Of a stretch of 42,119 nt of DNA, positions 32,711-41,171 are shown in pieces. The number at the start of each line of letters is the position of its first letter. Within the stretch, counting starts at the first letter, position 1. Both the position numbers and the translations under genes were made by a program. The notes below the pieces were generated by a model. That model had not been told where the DNA came from and searched no databases. It saw nothing but the letters and a program-made list of their open reading frames with translations. The stretch is from an uncultured Nitrospiraceae bacterium (GTDB lineage: Bacteria; Nitrospirota; Thermodesulfovibrionia; Thermodesulfovibrionales; SM23-35): the NCBI GenBank assembly GCA_937138415.1, contig CAKZPA010000049.1:1-42119 (forward strand), given 5' to 3'.

Positions 32711-33619
32711 ATGTTTACGAGGGTTTTGACGGCAACCGACATGATGGAGGCATGCGATGTTGTGGTAATTTCGGCTCTGGAAATAGCGAAAAAAGAGAAT
32801 GCCAAGCTCTATGTCTTGCACGTATTGGAACCGACATACTTTCATGAATGCGGTCCTCTGGAAACGGTGAGACACTTCAAGACCGGGGAAGAAATTGCTG
32901 CGAGCGCTGAATACGGGGAAGCAGTCAAGAACGAACTCGATCAGAAATGCAGTGGAGCCCTTGCACCATATGGCAATTATGAGATACTCATATCCTACGG
33001 ACGGCCAAGTGTGGAGGTGAGAAGGTGGTCACGCAAGTGCGGCGCCGATCTCGTCGTGCTCGGCGCCCATGCGGGAAAGGTCGAAGAGGGTTTCATAGGT
33101 AATCGCATCGGCAATACCGTCGAAGACGTAATCATGCTTTCCACCGTTCCCGTGATGGTCGTCAACCGTCTCGTCCCGAGGGAAAAATTCGACTTTAAGA
33201 AGGTCATGGTGTGCATTGATTTTTCCCAATCCTGTCGCTATGCCGTCGATTTTTCCGTGAAGTTGGCGAAAAAATACGGGTCTCACCTCCACGTTTTTCA
33301 CATGGCGCCGGCGCGTCAAACGGGGGAGACGATGAGTTCGAGCGAAAGGCACGATCTGCAAAAGCGCCTTCTGGACTTTTGCGGTATTTACGACAAGGTC
33401 TCCCATGACTACACCATTGCGGAAGGTACGCATCCTTCCACGGAAATTCTGCGCTATGCGGACGCGAACGGCGTCGACACGATCGTCATGGGGTCTCATA
33501 CGTCGATGTCCGACAAGAGCTGGTATGTGGGAAGCGCCGTCGAGCGCGTCAGCGCTGGGTCGTCGTGTCCCGTGATGATTGTCACTCATCCCGAGATATT
33601 CGCGAAGTCGGAAAAATGA
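32711..33619 (+). CDS. tandem universal stress protein (UspA, two domains)
   Basis: The 302-residue protein contains two UspA domains. The first runs from RVLTATDMMEACDVVVISAL to VVNRLVPRE with the ATP-loop-like GAHAGKVEEGFIGNRIGNTV. The second runs from KVMVCIDFSQSCRYAVDFSV to GSHTSMSDKSWYVGSAVERV and SSCPVMIV. GGGAGGG precedes the ATG. Usp proteins bind ATP and help survival under stress. It ends the plus-strand stress/redox run. Confidence 0.92.
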   Translation: MFTRVLTATDMMEACDVVVISALEIAKKENAKLYVLHVLEPTYFHECGPLETVRHFKTGEEIAASAEYGEAVKNELDQKCSGALAPYGNYEILISYGRPSVEVRRWSRKCGADLVVLGAHAGKVEEGFIGNRIGNTVEDVIMLSTVPVMVVNRLVPREKFDFKKVMVCIDFSQSCRYAVDFSVKLAKKYGSHLHVFHMAPARQTGETMSSSERHDLQKRLLDFCGIYDKVSHDYTIAEGTHPSTEILRYADANGVDTIVMGSHTSMSDKSWYVGSAVERVSAGSSCPVMIVTHPEIFAKSEK

Positions 33620-33699
33620 TTTCTTCGCGCAGAGTGCGTCTATGGGATTCCAACGATAAACCTCGAGACAAAGGCAGCTCAACATGATAGCCACTTAGT

Positions 33700-33872
33700 C
33701 CAGTTTATTCATGCACTATGTCCATCAGAGCAGATGCCCTATCAGCACTCATGCGCGACCCGCTCCGCAGATCTCGGAAAAACAAAGTGTTTGTCGCCTT
33801 ACGGCGGTGAACACTCTGTCAAGCCGCGCTGATCCCGTATCTGCTCCGCTCAATGAGAAAATTTATGAATAA
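33700..33872. repeat. structured palindromic element, copy B (inverted relative to A)
   Basis: Copy B is the reverse complement of copy A: GAGCAGATGCCCTATCAGCAC at 33728-33748 pairs imperfectly with the segment near 33824-33844, and CACTCTGT and CAAAGTGT (inside the element) match A's inner arm. The small stem GATCTGC-GGA-GCGGGTC (plus-strand reverse) keeps pairing through G-T wobbles where A has Watson-Crick pairs. The shared outer edges TTTATTCATG and CAATGAGAAAATTTATGAAT extend the homology. It lies just upstream of a TATAAT and the coaE fragment. Confidence 0.75.
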
Positions 33873-33878
33873 TGTAGG

Positions 33879-33884
33879 TATAAT
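33879..33884 (+). promoter_or_regulatory. TATAAT -10 element before the coaE fragment
   Basis: A perfect TATAAT lies seven bases before the ATG at 33892, so transcription would start at the codon itself. No good -35 box is present at the expected distance; the end of copy B occupies that position. Confidence 0.5.
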
Positions 33885-33891
33885 ACTGGCG

Positions 33892-33975
33892 ATGTTGATC
33901 ATCGGGCTTACGGGTAATTTTGGAAGTGGAAAGAGCAGGGGGAGTCTTATCAATAGGTGTGTAAAAAGCAGTTAG
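33892..33975 (+). pseudogene. coaE: dephospho-CoA kinase N-terminal remnant
   Basis: The frame reads MLIIGLTGNFGSGKS, the P-loop start of dephospho-CoA kinase, then diverges (RGSLINRCVKSS) and stops at TAG. Only the first ~15 residues are coaE-like; the remaining ~190 residues are missing. The site probably records a deletion or recombination at the end of the repeat. The rest of the gap to 34204 has no gene I can support. Confidence 0.65.
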
Positions 33976-34204
33976 GCGGCCATCCTTTCAATCGCCGTTA
34001 TTTCATGCTCCATTATTCCATCCGCTGCTTCATCCTTCACCTCCGTGCAAAGGTTCTCACCGCTCATGCGGAGCGTCTATCCTCTACACCTTCGGCCTGT
34101 CCATCTCTCCAGGGTCGCAGTATACAGCGTAACGCCATCTTCGAAATATGTTATGAGCATCAACGTTGAATTAGATTTTAACAAATATCGTCAGGAGGGA
34201 TCTT

Positions 34205-34435
34205 ATGCCGACAGCGCACAAGGCAAGTAAAAAGACGGTCAGTGAGAGGAAAACGATGGTTAGAAAATCAAAAAAAGCGATGAAGGGCGATAAGTATACC
34301 TGTGATGTTTGTGGGTTGGTCGTTTCAGTCGATGCAGTCTGTGACTGTATTGATGTCTGTAACATTCTCTGCTGCGGCAAACCAATGAGGCTTAAAAAAG
34401 TAACACGGGGGAGAGGGTCCACTCTGAATAGGTAA
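34205..34435 (+). CDS. small Cys-rich redox/zinc-ribbon protein, copy 2
   Basis: The 76-residue protein is a paralogue of the one at 31831: KAMKGDKYTCDVCGLVVSVD, AVCDCIDVCNILCC, GKPMRLKK. The cysteine spacing is identical and the basic N-terminus differs. AGGAGGG precedes the ATG. It ends in TAA and a short basic tail (RGRGSTLNR). It sits convergent with the PDO gene. Confidence 0.8.
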   Translation: MPTAHKASKKTVSERKTMVRKSKKAMKGDKYTCDVCGLVVSVDAVCDCIDVCNILCCGKPMRLKKVTRGRGSTLNR

Positions 34436-34491
34436 ATATTGACGAAAAGCATTGTGCCTTTGGTAAACGGGCCCGTCTCATTCGGGAGCGT

Positions 34492-35136
34492 TTATCTGGC
34501 GATGGCGTTCAGAATCGCTCGGACGAACTCTGTATCCGTCGGCAGCCCCGGGAGTGCATGATTCTCATTGATGACAATTTTGGGAAAACTCTGCACATTG
34601 TATTTGACCACGAGATGGGGAAACTCCGTCACCTCCACCATGTCGGCGGTGATGAAGCTGCTTGCCATCGCAAAACGGTGTGCGTTGCGCACGGCAAACA
34701 TACAGTAAGGACACGTCGGTGATACGAAGACCTGAATGTGCACGGGGCGATCGACTTTCGCGAGTTCAGTGAGTATATCCTGGGAAAGATTCGGCTTGCG
34801 CCGACTCACATCGATGATTCCCTCGATAAGAGAAGTGAACTCGTAACCGGCCGGTACTCCGTAGAAACGAATGCCGTAATCCTTCTCCCCGACGAGAGCC
34901 GTCGCTGGAATCTTGTCGACGGCGTATCGTTTGACAGTCTCCGCATCTCTCACAAAGTCATAGACCTCGACCGTGATCTTTTCGGAAAGATGCCCGAGCT
35001 CCTCCAGCATCTCCCGCGTCATTCTGCAGAATGCACACTCGAATTCCTGGGTAAAATTGACAATTCTCACTTGGTTCTGCAATGCCTCGAAGAGAGTTTT
35101 GATCTGCTCTCTGATCTTGTCCTCCAGTATCGCCAT
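34492..35136 (-). CDS. protein disulfide oxidoreductase (tandem glutaredoxin/thioredoxin folds)
   Basis: The 214-residue protein has two thioredoxin-like units with active sites CAFC (34-37) and CPYC (142-145) and the cis-Pro regions DKIPATAL and QSFPKIVI. This is the PDO type, best known from thermophiles and anaerobes, which reduces or isomerises disulfides in the cytoplasm. The ATG at 35136 has GGAGG six bases upstream. The flavoprotein reductase is directly upstream, 11 bp away, and likely supplies its electrons. Confidence 0.9.
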   Translation of the reverse strand: MAILEDKIREQIKTLFEALQNQVRIVNFTQEFECAFCRMTREMLEELGHLSEKITVEVYDFVRDAETVKRYAVDKIPATALVGEKDYGIRFYGVPAGYEFTSLIEGIIDVSRRKPNLSQDILTELAKVDRPVHIQVFVSPTCPYCMFAVRNAHRFAMASSFITADMVEVTEFPHLVVKYNVQSFPKIVINENHALPGLPTDTEFVRAILNAIAR

Positions 35137-35147
35137 ACACTCCTCCG

Positions 35148-36137
35148 TTACAGTCGAGAGGTCTGCACGAGGTAATCGTGAGCGGAGAGCGCTGCTTTCG
35201 CTCCCTCCCCCGCTGCGACGATGATCTGCTTGTGGGGAATCGTGGTTACGTCCCCCGCCGCGAAAAATCCGGGGATATTCGTGCGGCATAAACAGTCAAC
35301 GACGACTTCACCCCTCTCGTTCAGCTCGACGAGATTCTTCACAGGATCCGAATTCGGAAGAAGACCGATCTCGATGAAAACCCCGTCGACGGCGACGGTC
35401 TTTTCTTCACCTGTCACCCGACCTCTCACCGTAACGCCCTCAACGCGATCTCCCCCTTCGATCCTGACAACCTCGTGTAAATCCAGGAACTCTATTTTCT
35501 TGTAATCCCGAATCTGCCGCTGAAGAATCGCGTCTGCCTGCCAGCCCCGTGCGTTATTGACGAGAATGATCGTTGCGTTCCCCCGCGAAAGATCGAGCGC
35601 CGCAGTGAACGCGGAGTTGCCACCTCCGACGACCATCACCTTTCTGTCCTTATAGAGCGGTGCGTCACAAATCGAACAATAGGTGACACCCCTCCCTATC
35701 AATTCTTTTTCTCCGGGAACGGCGAGTTGTCTATGTCGAGCGCCTGTGGCATAAATGACCGTCTTTGCGGTATAGCGGAGTCCGTCTTCCATGACTGCTG
35801 TAAAAAGCCCGTCATTTCTGAAGACCGCTTCGACTCGCGCGCCCACGCCGATGGGGAGACGAAAACTCTTCACGTGTTGCTGAAACCGTTCAATGAGGTC
35901 GTGCGCGTTGATACTCTGGAAACCCAGATAGTTTTCTACCTCCGAGGTCTCTCTGATCTGACCGCCGAAGTCAACCGTCACGAAAGCGATGTTCAGCATC
36001 TTTCTCGCCGCGTAAATCGCCGCGCTCATCGCCGCAGGGCCTCCCCCGAGTATGAGGATATCGTAGAGCACATTCTGGTCAAGCGGGTAAGAGTGTTCGG
36101 ACGATACTGTGTCGAGAATGAATCCCGGGACGTGCAT
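35148..36137 (-). CDS. thioredoxin-reductase-like FAD/NAD(P)H oxidoreductase
   Basis: The 329-residue flavoprotein has the FAD fold (DILILGGGPAAMSAAIYAAR), GGQIRET, the redox site CSICD (C154/C157), the NAD(P)H fold VMVVGGGNSAFTAALDL and GFFAAGDVTTIPHKQIIVAAG. It is of the TrxB/AhpF type. Its partner is most likely the PDO encoded next. The start ATG at 36137 has GGAG eight bases before and adds ~25 residues to the usual core. A TATAAT on the minus strand (36205-36200) is a possible -10. The remainder of the 36138-36455 gap has no gene. Confidence 0.92.
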   Translation of the reverse strand: MHVPGFILDTVSSEHSYPLDQNVLYDILILGGGPAAMSAAIYAARKMLNIAFVTVDFGGQIRETSEVENYLGFQSINAHDLIERFQQHVKSFRLPIGVGARVEAVFRNDGLFTAVMEDGLRYTAKTVIYATGARHRQLAVPGEKELIGRGVTYCSICDAPLYKDRKVMVVGGGNSAFTAALDLSRGNATIILVNNARGWQADAILQRQIRDYKKIEFLDLHEVVRIEGGDRVEGVTVRGRVTGEEKTVAVDGVFIEIGLLPNSDPVKNLVELNERGEVVVDCLCRTNIPGFFAAGDVTTIPHKQIIVAAGEGAKAALSAHDYLVQTSRL

Positions 36138-36455
36138 TATTGCGCTCCGCGTGATTTTTTGCTTCGTTGCCCTTCCGGTGCGTCACTCGCACCTTTGCAA
36201 TTATATCATTCTTTCGCGGGGTCGTTGCCCATGTGCAACCAACCGCACGCGCGCGGGCGTTATTCGCGCATACTCTCGCTCAGAGAACCTTTACGACGTG
36301 CGGACTAATGCTGCTTACGCATAAAGCGGGGATACGCTGATGCTCTTCGCCGCCTGGGTTTGCTAATATTCTTTATGGACATACCATAGGAGGAACGGTA
36401 GTGAATAATAAAACAAGATGAACAATTCCAGGCGCTGCCTGAGAAGGAGAAAATT

Positions 36456-37379
36456 ATGACGAAGCGTATATCGATTGGTATCATCGGAATGGGCTGGGTC
36501 GGTTCGAGCGTCGCGATGTCGATCCTCCACACAGGCCTCGCACACGAACTGCTCCTCAATGACATCCGGATGGAGCTCGCAGAGGGCGAGGCGATGGACC
36601 TCGCACACGGATCTTCTTTCTATCCGGCTGCGGAGGTGCGGAGCGCGTCGGTCAAAGAATTGCGCGGAACCGATGCAATCGTCGTGGCCGCAGGAAGAGG
36701 GAGTGTGCCCGGACAGACCCGCCTCGACCTGCTCCAGGAGAACGCACGAATCGTGGAAGGGTTGGCGACGAAGTTGCACAATTACAAGGGCCTGGTCATC
36801 ATGGTCACCAATCCGGTCGACGTGCTGACCTATGTGTTCACGAAGGTGTCGGGACTTCCACCGGAAAGGATAATCGGCACAGGCACAATGCTGGATACCG
36901 CTCGACTCCGCCAAGTTCTCGGACGCGAGCTTGATGTCGATGCCCGATCGGTGCATGCGCAGGTGATCGGTGAACACGGCGATTCCGAGGTCGTCCTGTG
37001 GTCCGGTGCGTGGGTCGGCGGGATTCCGCTTCGCCAATGGCCCTCATGGGATCAGGAGCGGGAACGCGCCATCGCGGACGAGGTGCGGAATGCCGCGTAT
37101 GAAATCATCCGTCGGAAAGGTGCAACGAACCATGCCATCGGCCTCGTCACGTCGTCCTTGCTCCGCTGTCTCTTGCGTGACGAGCGTCGGATCGTAACGG
37201 TTTCTCGCGTGCAGGAAGGTGCGCTCGGGATCACGAACGTGGCCCTGTCGTTACCGACCATCGTCGGCGCTGCGGGCGCACGGGAAGTTCTGACGCCGGC
37301 ATTGGATCCATCAGAACAGACCTCTTTGGCCCATTCCGTATCCGTATTGCGACGTGCGGCGGAATCCATTAAGATGTGA
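36456..37379 (+). CDS. L-lactate/malate dehydrogenase-family enzyme
   Basis: The 307-residue NAD-dependent 2-hydroxyacid dehydrogenase has the dinucleotide loop GIIGMGWVGSSVA, the Arg of PGQTRLDLL, NPVDVLTYV, the relay Asp in LDTARLRQ and His in GEHGDSEVVLWS. The residue that separates lactate (Gln) from malate (Arg) enzymes sits in AGRGSVPGQTR and appears to be Ser, so substrate is uncertain. AAGGAG precedes the ATG. A strong terminator follows. It may link pyruvate or oxaloacetate to the NAD pool with the fumarase genes elsewhere in the window. Confidence 0.85.
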   Translation: MTKRISIGIIGMGWVGSSVAMSILHTGLAHELLLNDIRMELAEGEAMDLAHGSSFYPAAEVRSASVKELRGTDAIVVAAGRGSVPGQTRLDLLQENARIVEGLATKLHNYKGLVIMVTNPVDVLTYVFTKVSGLPPERIIGTGTMLDTARLRQVLGRELDVDARSVHAQVIGEHGDSEVVLWSGAWVGGIPLRQWPSWDQERERAIADEVRNAAYEIIRRKGATNHAIGLVTSSLLRCLLRDERRIVTVSRVQEGALGITNVALSLPTIVGAAGAREVLTPALDPSEQTSLAHSVSVLRRAAESIKM

Positions 37380-37515
37380 CGTAAAATGCAGGGAGGCACA
37401 TGCACTCGAAGGAAGGCGGCCTGCGAATGTATCGGGAGGAAGGGAGATAATCGATATTCGAAAAAAAGTGTTACGCGCAACCGTTGCACCTGATCGCCGA
37501 CGCGATCGCAATCTA

Positions 37516-37552
37516 TAAAAAGGGCGGGGCAGAACGCCTCGCCCTTTTTTTT
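37516..37552. terminator. bidirectional Rho-independent terminator
   Basis: A GC-rich stem (AAAGGGCGGGGC and CGCCTCGCCCTTT, with one bulge) is followed by eight T on the plus strand and preceded by A-runs that become a T-tract on the minus strand. It serves both the convergent dehydrogenase and the octaheme cytochrome genes. Confidence 0.85.
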
Positions 37553-37571
37553 CGCCCGTGCGATTTGTCTT

Positions 37572-38858
37572 CTACTTCTGGTGGGTCGCCCGCATCGTCG
37601 CAGCGAGCTCCTTGATTTCTCCGAGGTCCTTCACCATCATCTCCCACCCGTACCAGTACGCATAGTCAGGATTCACGTGGAAGAAGGCCTGATAGGTCCG
37701 CATCCGATGCTTCATGTACATCTGACACAGGACCTGGTCGATGTAGGAGAGCTTGTTGATATCGCCCCCTCCTGTGTGCATGAAATAGAGCAGGTCCGGA
37801 TAGGCAAATGCATAGTGTTCAGGCTTCTTGATGATGCCATCCTTGTAGAGCCCTGCCACAATGTCGATCGCATCTGCGAGGAGACGATCGGCTTTCATCA
37901 TCATGGTATCGCCCATGTTCAGTTGCTCTCTCGCGTAGCGTTCTGAGTGGCACGTGCTGCACACTTTGATCATCTTCTCCCGTTCCGTTCTCCAGGCCTC
38001 TTCGGTCAAACGAACCATGTCAGCAGACTTCACCGCTTCGAGGCGCGCCGTTGGCTCGCCCGTCTCGGGGTTCAACACGCCGAGCGCCTTCAGGATGGTA
38101 ACTCTATCGGCCTTCCACTGCGGATCATCAGGCAATGGAAGACGGACGCCGAGGAACCCCCACGCCGTCCTGTTTTCGTGAGAACCATCGGGCATGTGAC
38201 AGTCCTGACACTTTGGAGCGGACGCTCCTTCCGGCAAATTGCCCGCCTGCCGCGCGAACCATCTGCTCCCATGCTTGTTGCTGCTCCACATTTCCCACTG
38301 AGGGTGATCATACCCCATGTGGCACTGCTGGCACGCTCTGGGATCGGCTGCCTCCTTCTTCGAGAAGGTGTGTCTCGTGTGGCACTCGTCGCATGAATTC
38401 ATTTGGTACCGATACCCTTTATCTCTCTGTTCTTTCTTTTGTGCTTCGGTCTTGATCCCCATGCTATGACAGCCGCCGCACCCTCTGCCGCCTTCGATCA
38501 ACTCGTCCGGCTCGACATGGGTAACCGGCAGGGCATTCATCGCAATCCATCCGAAATTGTGTTTGCCTTTCGCGAACTCATTGAATTGTTTCCGGTGGCA
38601 GTTACCGCAGACGCGTTCGTCCGGCATTTCCGCTCGGGCTGCATCCTTGTCGGTCTTATGCTTGTCGCCGTGACACACCGAGCAGGTGACATTCACCCCG
38701 CTGTGTTTGCTCAGTTTCCAATCATTGACTTTCCCCGGCGTCAATCCCTGATGGCACGACACACACGGATCATCCTGGGCATAGACTGCACTGACCATCA
38801 CCACAACCACCACGACAGACAGTGCGACACTCGAAAATCTGCGCATCCCGTTTCTCAT
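37572..38858 (-). CDS. octaheme c-type cytochrome, hydroxylamine oxidoreductase-like
   Basis: The 428-residue exported protein has a signal peptide (RRFSSVALSVVVVVVMVSAV) and eight CxxCH sites with first Cys at 32, 59, 84, 127, 156, 176, 217 and 300. This count and spacing match HAO-type octaheme cytochromes, which act as periplasmic trimers oxidising hydroxylamine or reducing nitrite or hydroxylamine. The C-terminal segment after heme eight (YMKHRMRTYQAFFHVNPDYA) is rich in Tyr; whether one is the crosslinking Tyr of true HAO cannot be told here. The start at 38858 has GGGAGGG. No membrane quinol dehydrogenase (NapC/NrfH) lies next to it. Confidence 0.9.
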   Translation of the reverse strand: MRNGMRRFSSVALSVVVVVVMVSAVYAQDDPCVSCHQGLTPGKVNDWKLSKHSGVNVTCSVCHGDKHKTDKDAARAEMPDERVCGNCHRKQFNEFAKGKHNFGWIAMNALPVTHVEPDELIEGGRGCGGCHSMGIKTEAQKKEQRDKGYRYQMNSCDECHTRHTFSKKEAADPRACQQCHMGYDHPQWEMWSSNKHGSRWFARQAGNLPEGASAPKCQDCHMPDGSHENRTAWGFLGVRLPLPDDPQWKADRVTILKALGVLNPETGEPTARLEAVKSADMVRLTEEAWRTEREKMIKVCSTCHSERYAREQLNMGDTMMMKADRLLADAIDIVAGLYKDGIIKKPEHYAFAYPDLLYFMHTGGGDINKLSYIDQVLCQMYMKHRMRTYQAFFHVNPDYAYWYGWEMMVKDLGEIKELAATMRATHQK

Positions 38859-39112
38859 AGAACCCTCCCTTTTTCGAATAGATACGGCAAAACCCTCCAA
38901 CCTTGTACAACATAGCACATTATGAACCTGTTCATCCACCGATTGTGGCTTATGCGGAAAACATGGTTCGCTTATTCCGTCATGCCGAGCCGGTCAGAAG
39001 ATTTCGTTCCCCCGAAACGGAACTTCTCTTCGTCTTGTCTGATCCTCCGAAAAAGGCTCAGTGCGCTCCGAAGTTGGTCATTCCTCGTTCTCGTCAACTT
39101 TTTCAAGGTCCG

Positions 39113-39877
39113 TCAGAGACGAACAGTAAGCCCCTTCTGCTTCAGATATTCCTTGACTTCTCCGATACTGAAAATACGGTAATGGAAGACCGAAGCGGCC
39201 AGTAGGATATCCGCTCCGCCGCGCGTGACCGCCTCGTAAAAGTGCTCAAGCTTTCCCGCTCCCCCCGACGCAATGACCGGCACTTCAACTGCATCGGCGA
39301 TAGCCCTCGTGAACTCGAGATCATACCCCGCCTGAGTACCATCGCCATCCATGCTGGTCGGCAGGAGGACACCAGCCCCGAGATCCTGACATTGCTTCGC
39401 CCAGGCAACTGCATCCCGCCCGGTCGGCTTCGTTCCCCCCGACACAACAATCTCGAACCCGGATGGCATGTGCGCGTTCCTTCTCCCATCCATAGCGACG
39501 GTGATTCTCTCCGACCCGAAGACTTTTGCCGCGAGCGAAACCAGTTCCGGATTCTTTACCGCCGCGCTATTCATCGAAACGTTGCGTGCGCCTGCACCGA
39601 ACACAAGTTCGATGTCCTCGAGAGACGAGATGCCGCCACCTACCGTGAGGGGAATGCTGATAACCGACGAGACGCTCTTCACCCATTCAAGCCTCGTCTT
39701 TCGGTTCTCTACGGTCGCTGCGATGTCGAGCATCGCCAATTCATCGGCACCTTCTTTCTCATAAAACGCTGCATTCTCGACAGGATCTCCGGCATCGCGT
39801 ATATTGACGAAATGTACCCCTTTTACCACCCTGCCTTCTTTCATGTCAAGACAGGGCATAATTTTGATCAGACCCAT
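39113..39877 (-). CDS. hisF: imidazole glycerol phosphate synthase cyclase subunit-like protein
   Basis: The 254-residue TIM barrel has HisF landmarks: IMPCLDMKEGRVVKGVHFVN (catalytic Asp), LTVGGGISSLEDIE, ITVAMDGRR (second Asp), LPTSMDGDGTQAGYDLE and VPVIASGGAGKLEHF. HisF forms the imidazole ring in histidine synthesis with HisH supplying ammonia. No his genes lie nearby, so it is solitary here. The ATG at 39877 has GGAGGAG six bases before; another ATG two codons upstream has no room for a ribosome site. The 38859-39112 and 39878-40071 gaps carry no gene. Confidence 0.88.
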   Translation of the reverse strand: MGLIKIMPCLDMKEGRVVKGVHFVNIRDAGDPVENAAFYEKEGADELAMLDIAATVENRKTRLEWVKSVSSVISIPLTVGGGISSLEDIELVFGAGARNVSMNSAAVKNPELVSLAAKVFGSERITVAMDGRRNAHMPSGFEIVVSGGTKPTGRDAVAWAKQCQDLGAGVLLPTSMDGDGTQAGYDLEFTRAIADAVEVPVIASGGAGKLEHFYEAVTRGGADILLAASVFHYRIFSIGEVKEYLKQKGLTVRL

Positions 39878-40071
39878 CGACATCTCCTCCGTGGAAAAAG
39901 TTTCACTGCCGGCGTAACCATTATATCAGTTCCCTTGCATATACGACCCTCCTCCTTCCGCGTGGTACCCTGAAAACGAGCGGGGATATTGAGGAAAAGG
40001 TGGGGGAAGGTCAAATCCGTGCCTTGTCTGTGAACACCCCTGCGTTTTACTATGGTGGAGGAGGTGGTCGC

Positions 40072-40439
40072 ATGCGCATCGCATTCTACGGTACGCGGGG
40101 ATCGATTCCAATTAAGGATCCAAGACCGTCGTCTACTGCACGGACATAGAGCACGGCGACGAGATAGACGCAAACGTCGTGAACCTTTCGCGAGATGCCG
40201 ATCTCGTCATCCACGATGCACAGTACAGTCCGGAGGACTTACAAAAGAAGAGAGGCTGGGGCCATAGCAGCTGGGAGCAAGCGGTGACCGTCGCTCGACG
40301 AGCCGGAGTAAAGAAATTGGCTCTTTTCCATCACAACCCGGATTACGATGACGGTACCCTGCTCGATATGAAAGCGCAGTGTCAGAAAAGTTTTCCTGAT
40401 TCGTTCTTTGCGAGGGAGGGCACAGGGATTGTACTATAA
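40072..40439 (+). pseudogene. MBL-fold metallohydrolase with a large internal deletion
   Basis: GGAGGAGG precedes an ATG opening MRIAFYGTRGSIPI, the start of a metallo-beta-lactamase-fold family. The frame stops at a TAG within 27 codons. From 40122 another frame continues KTVVYCTDIEHGDEIDANVV, ADLVIHDAQYSPEDL, GHSSWEQAVTVARRAGV and LALFHHNPDYDDGTL, the C-terminal third of the same family. The central part with the HxHxDH zinc motif is missing, about 130-150 residues by comparison with typical length. The enzyme cannot be functional. Confidence 0.8.
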
Positions 40440-40552
40440 TGAAGGCGAACGAAGAACCCTTTCCACGCGGTTCGGGGAGCTTCTTCCCCGCAAAGTGATG
40501 CTGCGTGGAGACGAATGCAAGATCCGTTTCGTGAACCGGTAACGGAAAGAAA

Positions 40553-41140
40553 ATGGACATTCTGCTCAGTATCTGCCTCGGCATTGGAATGAGTGCCGCC
40601 TGCGGCTTCAGGGTCTTCATTCCCCTTCTCGTTATGAGCATCGCTTCTCTCTCGGGGCATCTGACCTTATCTCACGGCTTCGAATGGATCGGAACGTACA
40701 CCGCATTCGCCGTCTTTGCGATTGCCGCCGTTTTCGAGGTCGGTGCCTATTATATCCCCTGGCTCGACAATCTTATGGATTCGATCACAGGACCGGTCAC
40801 GGTAGCGGCTGGAATTCTGGTCACTGCTTCCAGCATCGTTCATATGAGCCCGCTCTTGAAATGGAGCCTCGCTATCATAGCCGGCGGCGGTACTGCCGCC
40901 ATCTTTCGCGCCGTGACGACATTCATGAGAGGCGCGTCGACGGCCGCGACGGGAGGAATCGGCAACCCTCTTCTTGCAACAGCGGAAATAGGAATCGCGT
41001 CAGGGCTCGGCATACTGTCCATCGCCGTGCCGATTCTCGGCTTCGCTGTCGTTCTTCTCCTCATCGTCTCTATCCTGTTCAGACGAATTTGGAGGATCGT
41101 CGTCCCAAAACGAACACAAGTCGGACGAAAGAGCATATGA
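40553..41140 (+). CDS. DUF4126-family membrane protein
   Basis: The 195-residue membrane protein opens ILLSICLGIGMSAACGFRVF and has about five helices, with YYIPWLDNLMDSITGP and a Gly-rich GGTAAIFRAVTTFMRGA. This matches the DUF4126 family, of unknown role. The start at 40553 is weakly marked by GGAAAG. Between the MBL remnant and this gene (40440-40552) a short reading frame ends in KIRFVNR but has no start, so I do not call it. Confidence 0.85.
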   Translation: MDILLSICLGIGMSAACGFRVFIPLLVMSIASLSGHLTLSHGFEWIGTYTAFAVFAIAAVFEVGAYYIPWLDNLMDSITGPVTVAAGILVTASSIVHMSPLLKWSLAIIAGGGTAAIFRAVTTFMRGASTAATGGIGNPLLATAEIGIASGLGILSIAVPILGFAVVLLLIVSILFRRIWRIVVPKRTQVGRKSI

Positions 41141-41171
41141 TGGACCGTATTGTTGTCATGGAGAGAACTGA

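Noticed and set aside
25885-33872. Composite transposon bounded by elements A and B
   Set aside because: No transposase or target-site duplication is seen, and the genes between are ordinary regulatory and redox genes. The elements look like non-autonomous repeats.
36409-36426. Five-codon frame after GGAGGAA (GTGAATAATAAAACAAGATGA region)
   Set aside because: It has a fine ribosome site but is too short to be called a gene; it may be a leader peptide or chance.
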